Positions 7,916 through 14,579 of a stretch of 40,451 bases of DNA are shown here, piece after piece. Source of the DNA: a virus. The position numbers and the translations under genes were made by a program. The DNA lies in IMG/VR virus record IMGVR_UViG_3300042351_000343, positions 1 through 40,451 of that record; one strand, written 5' to 3'. Within the stretch, counting starts at the first letter, position 1, and the number at the start of each line of letters is the position of its first letter. The notes beneath the pieces are model-generated. The model was not told the origin of the DNA. It worked only from the letters and a program-made list of their open reading frames with translations, and did not search any database.

Positions 7916-8719
7916 TCAGTCTCCACAAAAGCAAGGGATTGTTTCATCGTTGCCGAAAAAGTCTGTTTGGTCTTTGGCGAATTCCATCATTTGGGCGTAG
8001 CTTGGGCGGTCTTTGCAAAACCGACCGTTGATTTTTGCCTCTTGCTCAGCCCACCAAACAGCACGTTCAGGTTGATGCTGGATGATGCTCAAAATCTGGT
8101 TTCCACCCTTCATAAAGCACAAGTCACAGTTTCCAAGCGTTGTCACCTTGTTTTGGAATGACAAGCCAAGGTCAAAACTATTTGCTTTCCAAAAGGCTTG
8201 AACGTCTGCCTGTGTCACGCCTGTTTTTGCCAAGGGTGCGTGTAGGCTTTCCCGCAATTTCACTACCCTTTTAGGTTCGTCTGCCCTTATCCCCGCAAAG
8301 GTGTCAAATTCTTTGTGTCCAATGCTTTCCATGTACCGCGCAATCGGGGTGATTTTCAGCTCTGTCGTGCAAAACCGCATCACTGAGTTTGGCAAAAAGC
8401 TCTTTCTGTCAATCATTGCCGCAAAGGGTTCACCATTCCTTGCCGCCGTTTCAAAAGTAACTTCCTTCCAGCGGTCTTTGGTTTCCTCTGCGTCCTGGTA
8501 CTCAAGCCAAACAATTGGAACATTCCAGTTTGTCGCGCAGTCGTTCACAAACTTCAAAGTCGCTTCGTCCTCTTTCCCTGTGTTGGCAAAGCAAACCACA
8601 CAATCTTCAGGCAGGCTCATGTCGTGAGCCTCTAGCACCTTGTAAAGCATATATGCCGAAGTTCGGCCACCTGAAAAGCTGATGCAGGTCGGTTCAAGTA
8701 TTTCGAATGGGTTGCTCAT
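7916..8719 (-). CDS. phage PAPS-reductase-like PP-loop ATP pyrophosphatase
   Basis: The 267-residue protein belongs to the PAPS reductase/adenine nucleotide alpha-hydrolase superfamily. The PP-loop is SFSGGRTS at residues 14-21. Further cysteines lie at FCTTELK, CDLCFMKGG and the extreme C-terminal CFCGD, possibly a metal or sulfur-relay site. Members bind ATP and activate a substrate by adenylation. Phage versions have been linked to sulfur metabolism or nucleic-acid modification, but the substrate is unknown. The ATG overlaps the upstream stop as ATGA. It is distinct in sequence from the larger PP-loop protein at 9345-10568. Confidence 0.8.
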   Translation of the reverse strand: MSNPFEILEPTCISFSGGRTSAYMLYKVLEAHDMSLPEDCVVCFANTGKEDEATLKFVNDCATNWNVPIVWLEYQDAEETKDRWKEVTFETAARNGEPFAAMIDRKSFLPNSVMRFCTTELKITPIARYMESIGHKEFDTFAGIRADEPKRVVKLRESLHAPLAKTGVTQADVQAFWKANSFDLGLSFQNKVTTLGNCDLCFMKGGNQILSIIQHQPERAVWWAEQEAKINGRFCKDRPSYAQMMEFAKDQTDFFGNDETIPCFCGD

Positions 8720-9048
8720 CTCATGGCCTTATCAGTTCGGTTGTTTGCGTAAATGTTCGCCTTTTCAGCCTCTATCCGTGCCTGGGCAGCAATCATCATC
8801 CAACGGGTGCGCTCTCTGTTTTCCGTAGCCGCCTGAAGCGCCAATAGGTGCTGTTTGTACCTTTCACCTGCGTAGGCTTCCCGTTCTTGCGCTGCTGTTG
8901 TTTTGTGCCCGTCTAGCTCTGCCTCTTTCATGAGTTCGGCTTTAACGGTCTTTCGCATCTCTTGCATTAGGACTAGCTGGCCCTCTGACACGGCATAGTC
9001 ACCAGCATGGTCTCTCAAATAATCGACTGCTTTATCAAGTGCGTTCAT
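8716..9048 (-). CDS. conserved-type phage protein, helical, 110 aa
   Basis: I chose the ATG at 9048 because GGGGGA lies 7 bases upstream; an in-frame ATG at 9060 is the alternative. The product is almost wholly helical and charged, with Ala/Glu/Arg-rich segments (ERTRWMMIAAQARIEAEKAN), suggesting a coiled coil. It resembles small phage proteins I have seen beside recombination genes, but I assign no function. It sits in an overlapping run between the 66-residue gene and the PP-loop ATPase. Confidence 0.65.
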   Translation of the reverse strand: MNALDKAVDYLRDHAGDYAVSEGQLVLMQEMRKTVKAELMKEAELDGHKTTAAQEREAYAGERYKQHLLALQAATENRERTRWMMIAAQARIEAEKANIYANNRTDKAMR

Positions 9049-9238
9049 TTGATCCCCCATCTTTCTCTTGTTCTTTCAATGATTTGATGCGCTCTGCAAC
9101 CTTCAGGCCCAACCCTTTGTAAAACCCGGATTCGTTCGCTTCCAGTTCTTTTGTCCACCTTCGCATTTCGTCTATCCAGGCAGGCATCATGGCTAACTTG
9201 GCGATGTGGTTGGTCATGTGGTCTAGGTGTTGTTTCAT
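9035..9238 (-). CDS. small helical protein, 67 aa
   Basis: The ATG at 9238 overlaps the stop of the preceding 37-codon gene as ATGA, with GGAGG just upstream. The product is charged and helical (AWIDEMRRWTKELEANESGF, then AERIKSLKEQEK). A different frame (9045-9242) opens at the same site but gives a Pro/Arg-rich product typical of a shadow. No domain recognised. Confidence 0.6.
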   Translation of the reverse strand: MKQHLDHMTNHIAKLAMMPAWIDEMRRWTKELEANESGFYKGLGLKVAERIKSLKEQEKDGGSNERT

Positions 9239-9348
9239 TCATCCTCCAAGTCTCCGGTCAATTTCAGTGCCATTGTTATGACGTGTTCAGGGTACTGCTG
9301 GCCTTCACGTACTCTGTCCAAAATCTTCATTGCTTCAAAATAGTTCAT
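9235..9348 (-). CDS. very small protein, 37 aa
   Basis: The ATG at 9348 overlaps the stop of the IbrA-like gene as ATGA, and the stop at 9235 overlaps the next ATG as ATGA. The peptide (NYFEAMKILDRVREG, then YPEHVITMALKLTGDLEDE) looks like one small helical domain and not random translation. Tight coupling on both sides supports it as a gene. Function unknown. Confidence 0.6.
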   Translation of the reverse strand: MNYFEAMKILDRVREGQQYPEHVITMALKLTGDLEDE

Positions 9349-10568
9349 GTTTTTAGTTCTTCAGCAAAAATGTTCCACTCCAAACGGCGGCGCTTCATTA
9401 AATCCTCATACTTTGCGTATGCGCTTGTTTTTGTCGGTGAAAAACCAAGGTATTTGCACCAGTAATCGTTACGGAGCAAAGTTTTGCACACTCGCCTCCA
9501 GCTTGGCGCTTTGCCAGCGTTTTCGATCTTCAAGTCTGCTGCGTCTGGTATTCCATCGGGATAACCACGGGCAGTCCACCACTTGATGTAAACGGCAATT
9601 TTGTTTTTGTAATGCTGCGCAGTCTTTGGGGGCGTGCTAGATAACAGGCTTTTGGCAAAGCTCTCCCATGTGTGGCCGTTTGGCAGGGTTATGGTGTGGT
9701 TACCCATCACGTTGCCTCGCTCGTTGCTATACATCTTTCCTGTGTTTGCACCATTGACCCGCAAAACTAACTTAGCCCACAAACTAGGCTCAACCACTTG
9801 GTACAACCAAAGACCTTTGCGCGATTCATCACCCATTGGCTCACATATACGCATTTGGCTTAACTTCATGCCTGCTTGGTGCATTCGGTCATACAGCTTG
9901 TTATGGCTTTTTCCTGTCTTGGCATGAAACGTCCAAATATCCTCAACCTTCCAATCGTAAATTGGGTACACGTTCCAAACATTCTCAACCACGTTGGTGG
10001 TAAACATCTTGCCTTCATACGTTGGCTTTTTGCGGCTGATTGAGCGAAAACGGTTGAGGCTTTCTTGTGCGCGAATTCCAACAAAACAGGCGCACTTTTC
10101 GCCCTGTGCGTACCATTGGCCGAAAGTGGGTACAAACTCCTCAAACATGATGCCTTCGTACCAAAACGGAAAATGTGACCCGTCTTTGATGCTGATCTCT
10201 GACTTTTGACGCGCCCACAGATTCTTTTTTGTTTCGTCCCAGGCTGTCCACTCAGGCTCAAACGTAGAACAGGCGTTCCATGTCTTGATTGGCACGGCTA
10301 CCCAATACGGTTCAATGTGGTCGGCGTATTCTTTGTAAATTGCTTCGGCAAAGTCGATGGTCAAAGTAAATTGCGCTTCCCAATCCAAAAAAAACAAGCC
10401 AATTTTGCGGCCACGCTTTTTAGCTTCTTCGCAAACCATGTGAACCATGACGCCGCTATCCTTACCCGCTGAAAAGCTGCAATAGATACGGTCAAAGTTA
10501 TCAAACGTCCATTCGATGCGCTCTTGTGCCGCTTGCAGCACGTTGATTCCAAGTCCACGTTTAGGCAT
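9345..10568 (-). CDS. IbrA-like PAPS-reductase family protein (DUF3440-type)
   Basis: The 407-residue protein carries a PP-loop SFSAGKDS at residues 31-38 and aromatic-rich segments resembling the PAPS reductase-related IbrA family. The start at 10568 has GGAGAG upstream and overlaps the previous stop by 8 bp; an ATG at 10598 is less well placed. In enterobacterial prophages IbrA pairs with ParB-like IbrB, as here (10922-11614), with a 125-residue gene in between. Biochemically the family should adenylate or transfer sulfur, but no substrate is established. It could modify DNA, tRNA or a protein, or be a regulator that has lost activity. Confidence 0.8.
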   Translation of the reverse strand: MPKRGLGINVLQAAQERIEWTFDNFDRIYCSFSAGKDSGVMVHMVCEEAKKRGRKIGLFFLDWEAQFTLTIDFAEAIYKEYADHIEPYWVAVPIKTWNACSTFEPEWTAWDETKKNLWARQKSEISIKDGSHFPFWYEGIMFEEFVPTFGQWYAQGEKCACFVGIRAQESLNRFRSISRKKPTYEGKMFTTNVVENVWNVYPIYDWKVEDIWTFHAKTGKSHNKLYDRMHQAGMKLSQMRICEPMGDESRKGLWLYQVVEPSLWAKLVLRVNGANTGKMYSNERGNVMGNHTITLPNGHTWESFAKSLLSSTPPKTAQHYKNKIAVYIKWWTARGYPDGIPDAADLKIENAGKAPSWRRVCKTLLRNDYWCKYLGFSPTKTSAYAKYEDLMKRRRLEWNIFAEELKT

Positions 10569-10938
10569 TGCAGCTCTCCCACTTGGCGATAACTTCATCG
10601 GCTACACGGTTAGCCATGTCTTGTGCTTCGGGCGTCATGTAAAAATTCCACGCTATGCGCGTTTCTTCTTCGGTTGCGCCGCAAGCAAAACAGCAAGCCG
10701 CTTGACCAATCCACGGGCGCTTTCCTTGGCTTTTGCTCAAATGCTGTTCTGCGCTGATTGGATAGGCGTTAACGGCCCCGATCATTGCCTCCCGGCACTT
10801 TGTCTCTGTTGACAAGATATTTGCAGCGTGTTGAATTTTGTTCATCTCATTTTTCCTTTTTGCCCACATTCCAGATTTAAAGCATTCCCAATTCCAATAG
10901 GGATGCCACTTTTCAAACAGGTCACGAAAGCGGTTCAT
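10561..10938 (-). CDS. unknown 125-aa protein between the IbrB-like and IbrA-like genes
   Basis: The gene overlaps its neighbours on both sides (17 bp and 8 bp). The N-terminal part is Trp/Lys-rich (FEKWHPYWNWECFKSGMWAK). The middle is ISAEQHLSKSQGKRPWIGQA followed by ACCFACGATEEETRIAWNF. Cys-Cys and Cys-X-Ala-Cys pairs could bind metal or act in thiol chemistry. I do not recognise the family. Its position inside the ParB-like/PP-loop pair suggests a shared pathway. Confidence 0.7.
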   Translation of the reverse strand: MNRFRDLFEKWHPYWNWECFKSGMWAKRKNEMNKIQHAANILSTETKCREAMIGAVNAYPISAEQHLSKSQGKRPWIGQAACCFACGATEEETRIAWNFYMTPEAQDMANRVADEVIAKWESCNA

Positions 10939-11614
10939 CTACACCCTCAATTTCTTCAAAGGTTTCAGCTTCCCACGCTTCGGAAAACTCAGCATCTGTA
11001 AACAATCCAGACAATCCCGTGACTTGCTGCAAACGCAAAACCTCGTCCGAATCCATGCCAAGCTCTTTGGCGATCTTTTCATCAGACCAAAAACGGCGCT
11101 TGAGTTCGACAACAATTTCAGACATTGATTCAACCTTATGTTCACCACGGGCACGGTTGTGGCGAATTGTTGATGCCATGCGGTCGTTTTTGTTTTGGCG
11201 GTTGCCATTGATAACAACGGCAGGCAAGTAACCATGAACACGGGCGCGAACTGTCTCTGACTCTTTGCCTACACGATGACGGTGAAATCCATCTACCACC
11301 TCAAACACCCCGTCACGGCTCCATGAAACGATTGGCTGTGTGTAACCATCCTCAGTGATGGAATGCTCCAGCAACTTCATTTCAGGTGGCGCTACGCTGT
11401 TTGGGTTGTAGTCGTTGGCGCTAACCAAGTCTGACTTAATCCAGCGAACACAATCCACTGGTTCGTTTTTGAACGGCGAATAAGGAAGCAAGGCCAAACG
11501 AATGTCATTGATTGCGTCAATGCGGTCTTGCAGGTCTAGGCTATCAAGTTTGGAAAACAAAGCTGCACATTCATTTGCAATCATTGTTTTTTCTTGGGTA
11601 TCAAACAAATCCAT
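10922..11614 (-). CDS. IbrB-like ParB/sulfiredoxin-fold protein
   Basis: The 230-residue protein contains a ParB-like N-terminal domain: VDCVRWIKSDLVSANDYNPN, LLEHSITEDGYTQPIV and VVDGFHRHRVGKE (about residues 40-120). A helix-turn-helix-like region follows (WSDEKIAKELGMDSDEVLRL), as in ParB relatives. No parA is present, so plasmid-type partition is unlikely. The pairing with the IbrA-like gene points to the prophage IbrA/IbrB module. The ATG at 11614 has AGGAGAAATAG upstream, and a candidate promoter lies at 11640-11680. Confidence 0.82.
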   Translation of the reverse strand: MDLFDTQEKTMIANECAALFSKLDSLDLQDRIDAINDIRLALLPYSPFKNEPVDCVRWIKSDLVSANDYNPNSVAPPEMKLLEHSITEDGYTQPIVSWSRDGVFEVVDGFHRHRVGKESETVRARVHGYLPAVVINGNRQNKNDRMASTIRHNRARGEHKVESMSEIVVELKRRFWSDEKIAKELGMDSDEVLRLQQVTGLSGLFTDAEFSEAWEAETFEEIEGVDEPLS

Positions 11615-11680
11615 CTATTTCTCCTGTTGTTGCAGTTCAATTCTAACCACAAATCAACACAATTTAAAAGTTTTTTTTAT
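11615..11680 (-). promoter_or_regulatory. candidate promoter of the IbrB-like operon (shared early element)
   Basis: On the minus strand the sequence has ATAAAAAAAACTTTTAA (11664-11680), then 18 bp, then TAGAAT (11640-11645). The same layout occurs at 17181-17221 on the plus strand and, less exactly, at 13957 reading leftwards. Inside the spacer are two TTGTG direct repeats 10 bp apart (11648-11652 and 11658-11662), a one-turn arrangement typical of protein binding. Confidence 0.6.
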
Positions 11681-11710
11681 AGGGTTTTCCCTAGGTAAAA
11701 GTTTTTACCT
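11680..11710. promoter_or_regulatory. two adjacent inverted repeats, operator-like
   Basis: TAGGGTTTTCCCTA (11680-11693) is followed directly by AGGTAAAAGTTTTTACCT (11693-11710), a palindrome with 8-bp perfect arms and a 2-bp centre. They lie between the methyltransferase stop and the candidate promoter. The first has a weaker counterpart (AGGG-TTTAT-CCCT, 17168-17180) just upstream of the plus-strand promoter, so it may be part of the shared control module. Confidence 0.5.
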
Positions 11711-11720
11711 TGGTGTTGTC

Positions 11721-12662
11721 TTACTTTGGGATGACATTAAACAAAGTTCTTTCTTCTTCAATTCTTTGTTGCTGCAAAGGCTTGTATTCAGGGTTCAACT
11801 CGCACCCCAAATACTGGCGGCCATGCTGGAGCGCCACGGCTGCGGTCGTGCCGCTGCCCATGAACGGATCGAGCACAATGTCGCCTGGGCGTGAGCCAGC
11901 CAAAATGCACGGCTCGATCAACGCGGGCGGGAAGGTGGCGAAGTGAGCGCCCTTGTAGGGCTTCGTTGCAACCGTCCAGACGCTGCGGCGGTTGCGGGTT
12001 TCCCACTCAACGCCAGCCAGTTTCACCAAGCCTTCTTTGGTGGCGTTCTTTGGATCACCCGTCCCAACATACTTATGTGTCTTGTTTCCTGCTGGTTTCT
12101 CGCTGACGGCTGGCTCCTTCATTGCCTCGCTGTCAAAAAAATACCTTTCCGATTTGCTCAACAAAAAGATGTACTCATGCGCTTTGGTGCAGCGGTCGCG
12201 CACCGACTCTGGCATTGGGTTTGGCTTGTGCCAGATAATGTCTTGGCGCAAATACCAGCCATCAGCGCGAAGGGCGAAGGCCAGCATCCACGGGATGCCG
12301 ATCAGGTCTTTAGGTTTGATGCCTTGTGGTGGCTTGCGCGTCTCTCCATTCCATGCTCCAGCCTGCGACCCTTTGGTTTGCTTTGTTCCTTGCACTTGAG
12401 CGCCACCTTGGGCAGCGTAGCTATCCCCAATGTTCAGCCAAAGCGTCCCATCGTCGGCCAGAACGTCACGCACGCAGCGGAACACCTCAACCATTGCGGC
12501 GATGTATTGCTCTGGCGTTTGCTCCAGACCAATCTGGCCTTCATGGCCGTAATCGCGCAAGCCAAAGTAAGGCGGGCTAGTCACGCACATCTGAGCCTTC
12601 ACGCCCTCGCTGGCCCATTGCCGCATGGTGTCGCGGCAGTCTCCAAATTCGATCTTGTTCAT
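11721..12662 (-). CDS. SPPY-type DNA methyltransferase (N4-cytosine or N6-adenine)
   Basis: The 313-residue enzyme has the catalytic motif TSPPYFGLRDYG (TSPPY at residues 28-32) before the AdoMet-binding motif DPFMGSGTT (265-273), the order of the beta class. SPPY is common in N4-cytosine enzymes but also occurs in adenine ones, so the base is uncertain. A variable middle part (about 90-200) would hold target recognition. No restriction endonuclease is nearby, so it is an orphan phage methylase, probably anti-restriction. The ribosome site is weak (AAAGG), and upstream lies a long structured leader with a C4-like RNA, suggesting post-transcriptional control. Confidence 0.9.
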   Translation of the reverse strand: MNKIEFGDCRDTMRQWASEGVKAQMCVTSPPYFGLRDYGHEGQIGLEQTPEQYIAAMVEVFRCVRDVLADDGTLWLNIGDSYAAQGGAQVQGTKQTKGSQAGAWNGETRKPPQGIKPKDLIGIPWMLAFALRADGWYLRQDIIWHKPNPMPESVRDRCTKAHEYIFLLSKSERYFFDSEAMKEPAVSEKPAGNKTHKYVGTGDPKNATKEGLVKLAGVEWETRNRRSVWTVATKPYKGAHFATFPPALIEPCILAGSRPGDIVLDPFMGSGTTAAVALQHGRQYLGCELNPEYKPLQQQRIEEERTLFNVIPK

Positions 12663-13079
12663 AGCAACCTTTCATTGATAACAAGTCGTCAAACAGCATC
12701 CCTACTACTCTCTGACACATACCCCGACTGGTGAACGCTTGGATGTTTGAGGCAATACTCACCTAAGAACAATCAATAAAGATTGAACTTAGTGAAATCA
12801 CCCCGACTGGAGCCACGCCCGTAGTCATCGGAATAGTCTATTGTTAGATTGACCATCTTGCAGAGTTACCCGACTAACATCGGCCCTTCTACCCGTCTCT
12901 GCACCCCTTTCGGGTCACTCTTGTGGGTTTGGCTTGGGAAGGTTCCCCCGTTGCCTTTGAACACAGTTACGGCGGCTTTAAATGCGGTCTACCTGTGTCG
13001 AGTTGCTTGTTTGATAGCCTTCTGAGTGGCTTCTGAGTGCTAGCAAACTTTGGTCTAGCATCAATGGGACGTTGACAAA
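12663..13079 (-). other. non-coding structured leader upstream of the methyltransferase
   Basis: No convincing gene fills this stretch of more than 400 bases. It holds two exact copies of ACCCCGACTGG (12721-12731, 12800-12810) and a related ACCCGACTAAC (12868). A hairpin lies at about 12760-12795 (minus strand CTAAG-TT-CAATC / GATTG-TT-CTTAG), a GCAGAG/CTCTGC stem at about 12859-12902, and a tandem repeat CTTCTGAGTG (13019-13028, 13030-13039). A 27-codon minus-strand frame (12773-12856) and a GTG-started frame (12577-12762) are open but weak. The density of repeats and stems suggests an RNA-level regulatory leader. Confidence 0.55.
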
Positions 13080-13197
13080 CAAAAAAGCCGTTACTACTGC
13101 CCTCGGTGGAAACCCTTAAATTGAACCAAGGGCGAAGGCATGAGTAACGGCTCTAAAGTCGGTCGCTTTCCACGGCAACGGTTTGATTGTAAGCATA
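13080..13197 (-). ncRNA. candidate C4-like antisense RNA with terminator stem
   Basis: On the minus strand a 10-bp outer stem (AGCCGTTACT, 13143-13152, with AGTAACGGCT, 13086-13095) encloses an inner stem GCCCTTGGT/ACCGAGGGC. That inner stem pairs fully, with one G-U, only when read as minus-strand RNA; the plus-strand version has an A-C mismatch. The outer stem is followed by T6, so the structure can terminate. An upstream GTGGAAA can pair with loop TTTCCAC, giving an alternative fold. From memory the layout and the GGGTTTCCACCGAGGGCAGT core resemble the C4 antisense RNAs of P1/P7-type phages. I could not run a covariance search. Confidence 0.5.
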
Positions 13198-13222
13198 AAA
13201 AAAGGGACTCGCAAGCCCCTTT
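13196..13222 (-). terminator. Rho-independent terminator after the regulator operon
   Basis: On the minus strand, AAAGGGG then CTTGCGAGT then CCCTTT runs directly into a T-rich tract (about seven T in total). It lies 12 bp past the stop of the replication-helper-like gene, so it would end the transcript carrying the Cro-like regulator and that gene. Confidence 0.7.
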
Positions 13223-13233
13223 GTGAAAAAAAT

Positions 13234-13599
13234 TTACATCCGTCTGATCTGCGCCAGTCGTTCCCTTATGTGGTCAGGCATAGGGACCGCTTTTTTCCTG
13301 TCTGCTGCGATCTTTTGCAAAGCAGGGTCAATGTACTCACTAGCGGGTTTGTTGGCTGTAAAGCCCTCAGGAATCTCTGCACCGTCCCATCGTTGCTGGT
13401 TCAGGTACACCAGGGGCGCGGGAATGAAAGCGCCGTTGTCTTTTCGCCACTGGTCGGTGGTTTTCATCCATTCCACGTGCTTAACGATCTGGTCAGCACA
13501 TCCGTCATACAAACCTTTTTTCCATCGTGCCAAGCAAACAGACTTGCCGCCTTTGCGGACTGACTTGGGCCAAGCTGCCCAAAATTGTTCAAAGTTCAT
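13234..13599 (-). CDS. replication-protein-like helper, 121 aa
   Basis: The start at 13599 is supported by GAGAGGAACTGAA upstream; an in-frame ATG at 13671 adds 24 residues of Pro-rich sequence and is less likely. The domain FEQFWAAWPKSVRKGGK...W...FIPAPLVYLNQQRWDG is the pattern found at the C terminus of many phage replication initiators and helicase loaders. Here it stands alone without an initiator or helicase domain, so it may help recruit host replication proteins. It follows the Cro-like gene and precedes a terminator. Confidence 0.65.
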   Translation of the reverse strand: MNFEQFWAAWPKSVRKGGKSVCLARWKKGLYDGCADQIVKHVEWMKTTDQWRKDNGAFIPAPLVYLNQQRWDGAEIPEGFTANKPASEYIDPALQKIAADRKKAVPMPDHIRERLAQIRRM

Positions 13600-13697
13600 T
13601 TCAGTTCCTCTCAAACCCTCCAAAAAAGACTGACGGCAGGCGGGAGGTTCGCTTTTCGGCAAGGGGATCAATTCTTGCCTATCCGGGTCTTAAACTT

Positions 13698-13910
13698 TCA
13701 AACGATCAACTCATTCAAGCTCTTTCTGAAAGCAAGACCGTACTTTTTTTCCAGCACGGGTCGCCATTTGTAAGCCACTCCATTGACTAGCCATGCCTGG
13801 ACAGCAGGGCCGCTAGAAGCTCCTAGTGTCTTTGCCAGCGCCCTGTAAGACCCTTCGATCTTGTGAGCGTAGGCAAGGACTTGTGAGTAGTAGTTGTCGT
13901 CTTTTTTCAT
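13698..13910 (-). CDS. small Cro/YdaS-like DNA-binding regulator, 70 aa
   Basis: The protein has a helix-turn-helix pattern (GSYRALAKTLGASSGPAVQA, then W), and a C-terminal RPVLEKKYGLAF stretch as in Cro/YdaS family proteins, which bind operators as dimers. The ATG at 13910 is taken because the earlier ATG at 13940 would place the operator palindrome inside the gene. It is transcribed away from the early plus-strand operon across a 120-bp control region, the classic position of a phage repressor or Cro. The ribosome site is weak. Confidence 0.72.
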   Translation of the reverse strand: MKKDDNYYSQVLAYAHKIEGSYRALAKTLGASSGPAVQAWLVNGVAYKWRPVLEKKYGLAFRKSLNELIV

Positions 13911-13912
13911 GG

Positions 13913-13929
13913 TTGTGACTCTATCACAA
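13913..13929. promoter_or_regulatory. operator-like palindrome TTGTGACTCTATCACAA
   Basis: Perfect 6-bp arms (TTGTGA/TCACAA) are separated by 5 bp. It lies directly upstream of the Cro-like gene start, where a bound dimer would block its own transcription or translation start. The TTGTG half-site recurs in the three early promoter regions. Confidence 0.62.
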
Positions 13930-14030
13930 AAATACAACACGTTTAAAAGATTTTTTTGTGGGTGATTGTGTAAAATTTTCTTTTAGTGGTGTATGATTCG
14001 TTTTATCAACAACCAACCACAGAGGAAACG
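13930..14030. promoter_or_regulatory. divergent early control region
   Basis: Leftward, AAAAAAATCTTTTAA (13943-13957 reversed) is the shared early element and is followed about 19 bp later by a TAGAGT-like -10 for the Cro-like gene. Rightward, TGTAAA (13969-13974), 17 bp, TATGAT (13992-13997) is a plausible promoter for the ERF operon. Between them TTTGTGGGTGATTGTGT (13955-13971) matches TTTGTGGGTGTTCGTGT at 17199-17215 in 15 of 17 positions, so it is probably a protein site. Confidence 0.55.
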
Positions 14031-14579
14031 ATGAATGTCTATCAACGACTCAATGCGGCGCGTGAAGCATTTCACAGCCAAGAACTGCGTAAATCAGGTC
14101 ACAACAAGTTTGCGGGTTACCAGTACTTTGAACTGGGTGACTTTGTTGTACCTGCTTTGGCCATCTTTAAAAACGTTGGCTTGACTTCGGTGATTAGCTT
14201 TGGCGCTGATCAAGCAGTGATGCGAATTGTCAACACAGAAAAGCCTGAAGATTTTATTGAGATCACCAGCCCCATGTCAGAGGCTAATTTGAAGGGTTGC
14301 CACCCTGTTCAGAACTTGGGTGCTGTGCAGACCTACACCCGCCGTTATTTGTGGGTTGCTGCCCTCGAAATTGTTGAGCACGATGCGATTGACTCAAACG
14401 AGCCTGTTAAACAGGAAGTCAAACAGGCCAAAAAGGAAACACTGACAAACGCCCGATTTGCCCAGGCTGTCGAGCGCATCAAATCAGGTCAGTACACCAC
14501 CGAGAAATTGCGGTCAACTTTTGCTTTGACCGAAGAACAAGAATCCGCATTGGTAGGAGCACTCGCAAATGTTGAATAA
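14031..14579 (+). CDS. erf: ERF-family single-strand annealing protein
   Basis: The 182-residue protein matches the ERF superfamily: short N-terminal helix, then LRKSGHNKFAGYQYFELGDF, a core with VISFGADQAVMRI, and the QNLGAVQTYTRRYLWVAALE signature. ERF proteins anneal single strands and circularise or recombine P22-type genomes after infection. The ATG at 14031 has AGAGGAAACG upstream. It is the first gene of the rightward early operon and overlaps the exonuclease gene by 11 bp, a natural partnership. Confidence 0.9.
   Translation: MNVYQRLNAAREAFHSQELRKSGHNKFAGYQYFELGDFVVPALAIFKNVGLTSVISFGADQAVMRIVNTEKPEDFIEITSPMSEANLKGCHPVQNLGAVQTYTRRYLWVAALEIVEHDAIDSNEPVKQEVKQAKKETLTNARFAQAVERIKSGQYTTEKLRSTFALTEEQESALVGALANVE

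Noticed and set aside
9045-9242. 65-codon minus-strand frame starting four bases before the 67-aa gene
   Set aside because: Pro/Arg/His-rich product with the ribosome site touching its start codon; the overlapping frame from 9238 gives a more natural protein and ATGA coupling.
12577-12762. 61-codon minus-strand frame with GTG start overlapping the methyltransferase
   Set aside because: The second half reads the methyltransferase in another frame and looks like its shadow; the first half overlaps the repeat motifs of the leader. Kept as part of the non-coding leader.
12773-12856. 27-codon minus-strand frame in the leader
   Set aside because: Plausible peptide but no ribosome site, and it overlaps the repeat motif and hairpin; not enough to call a gene.
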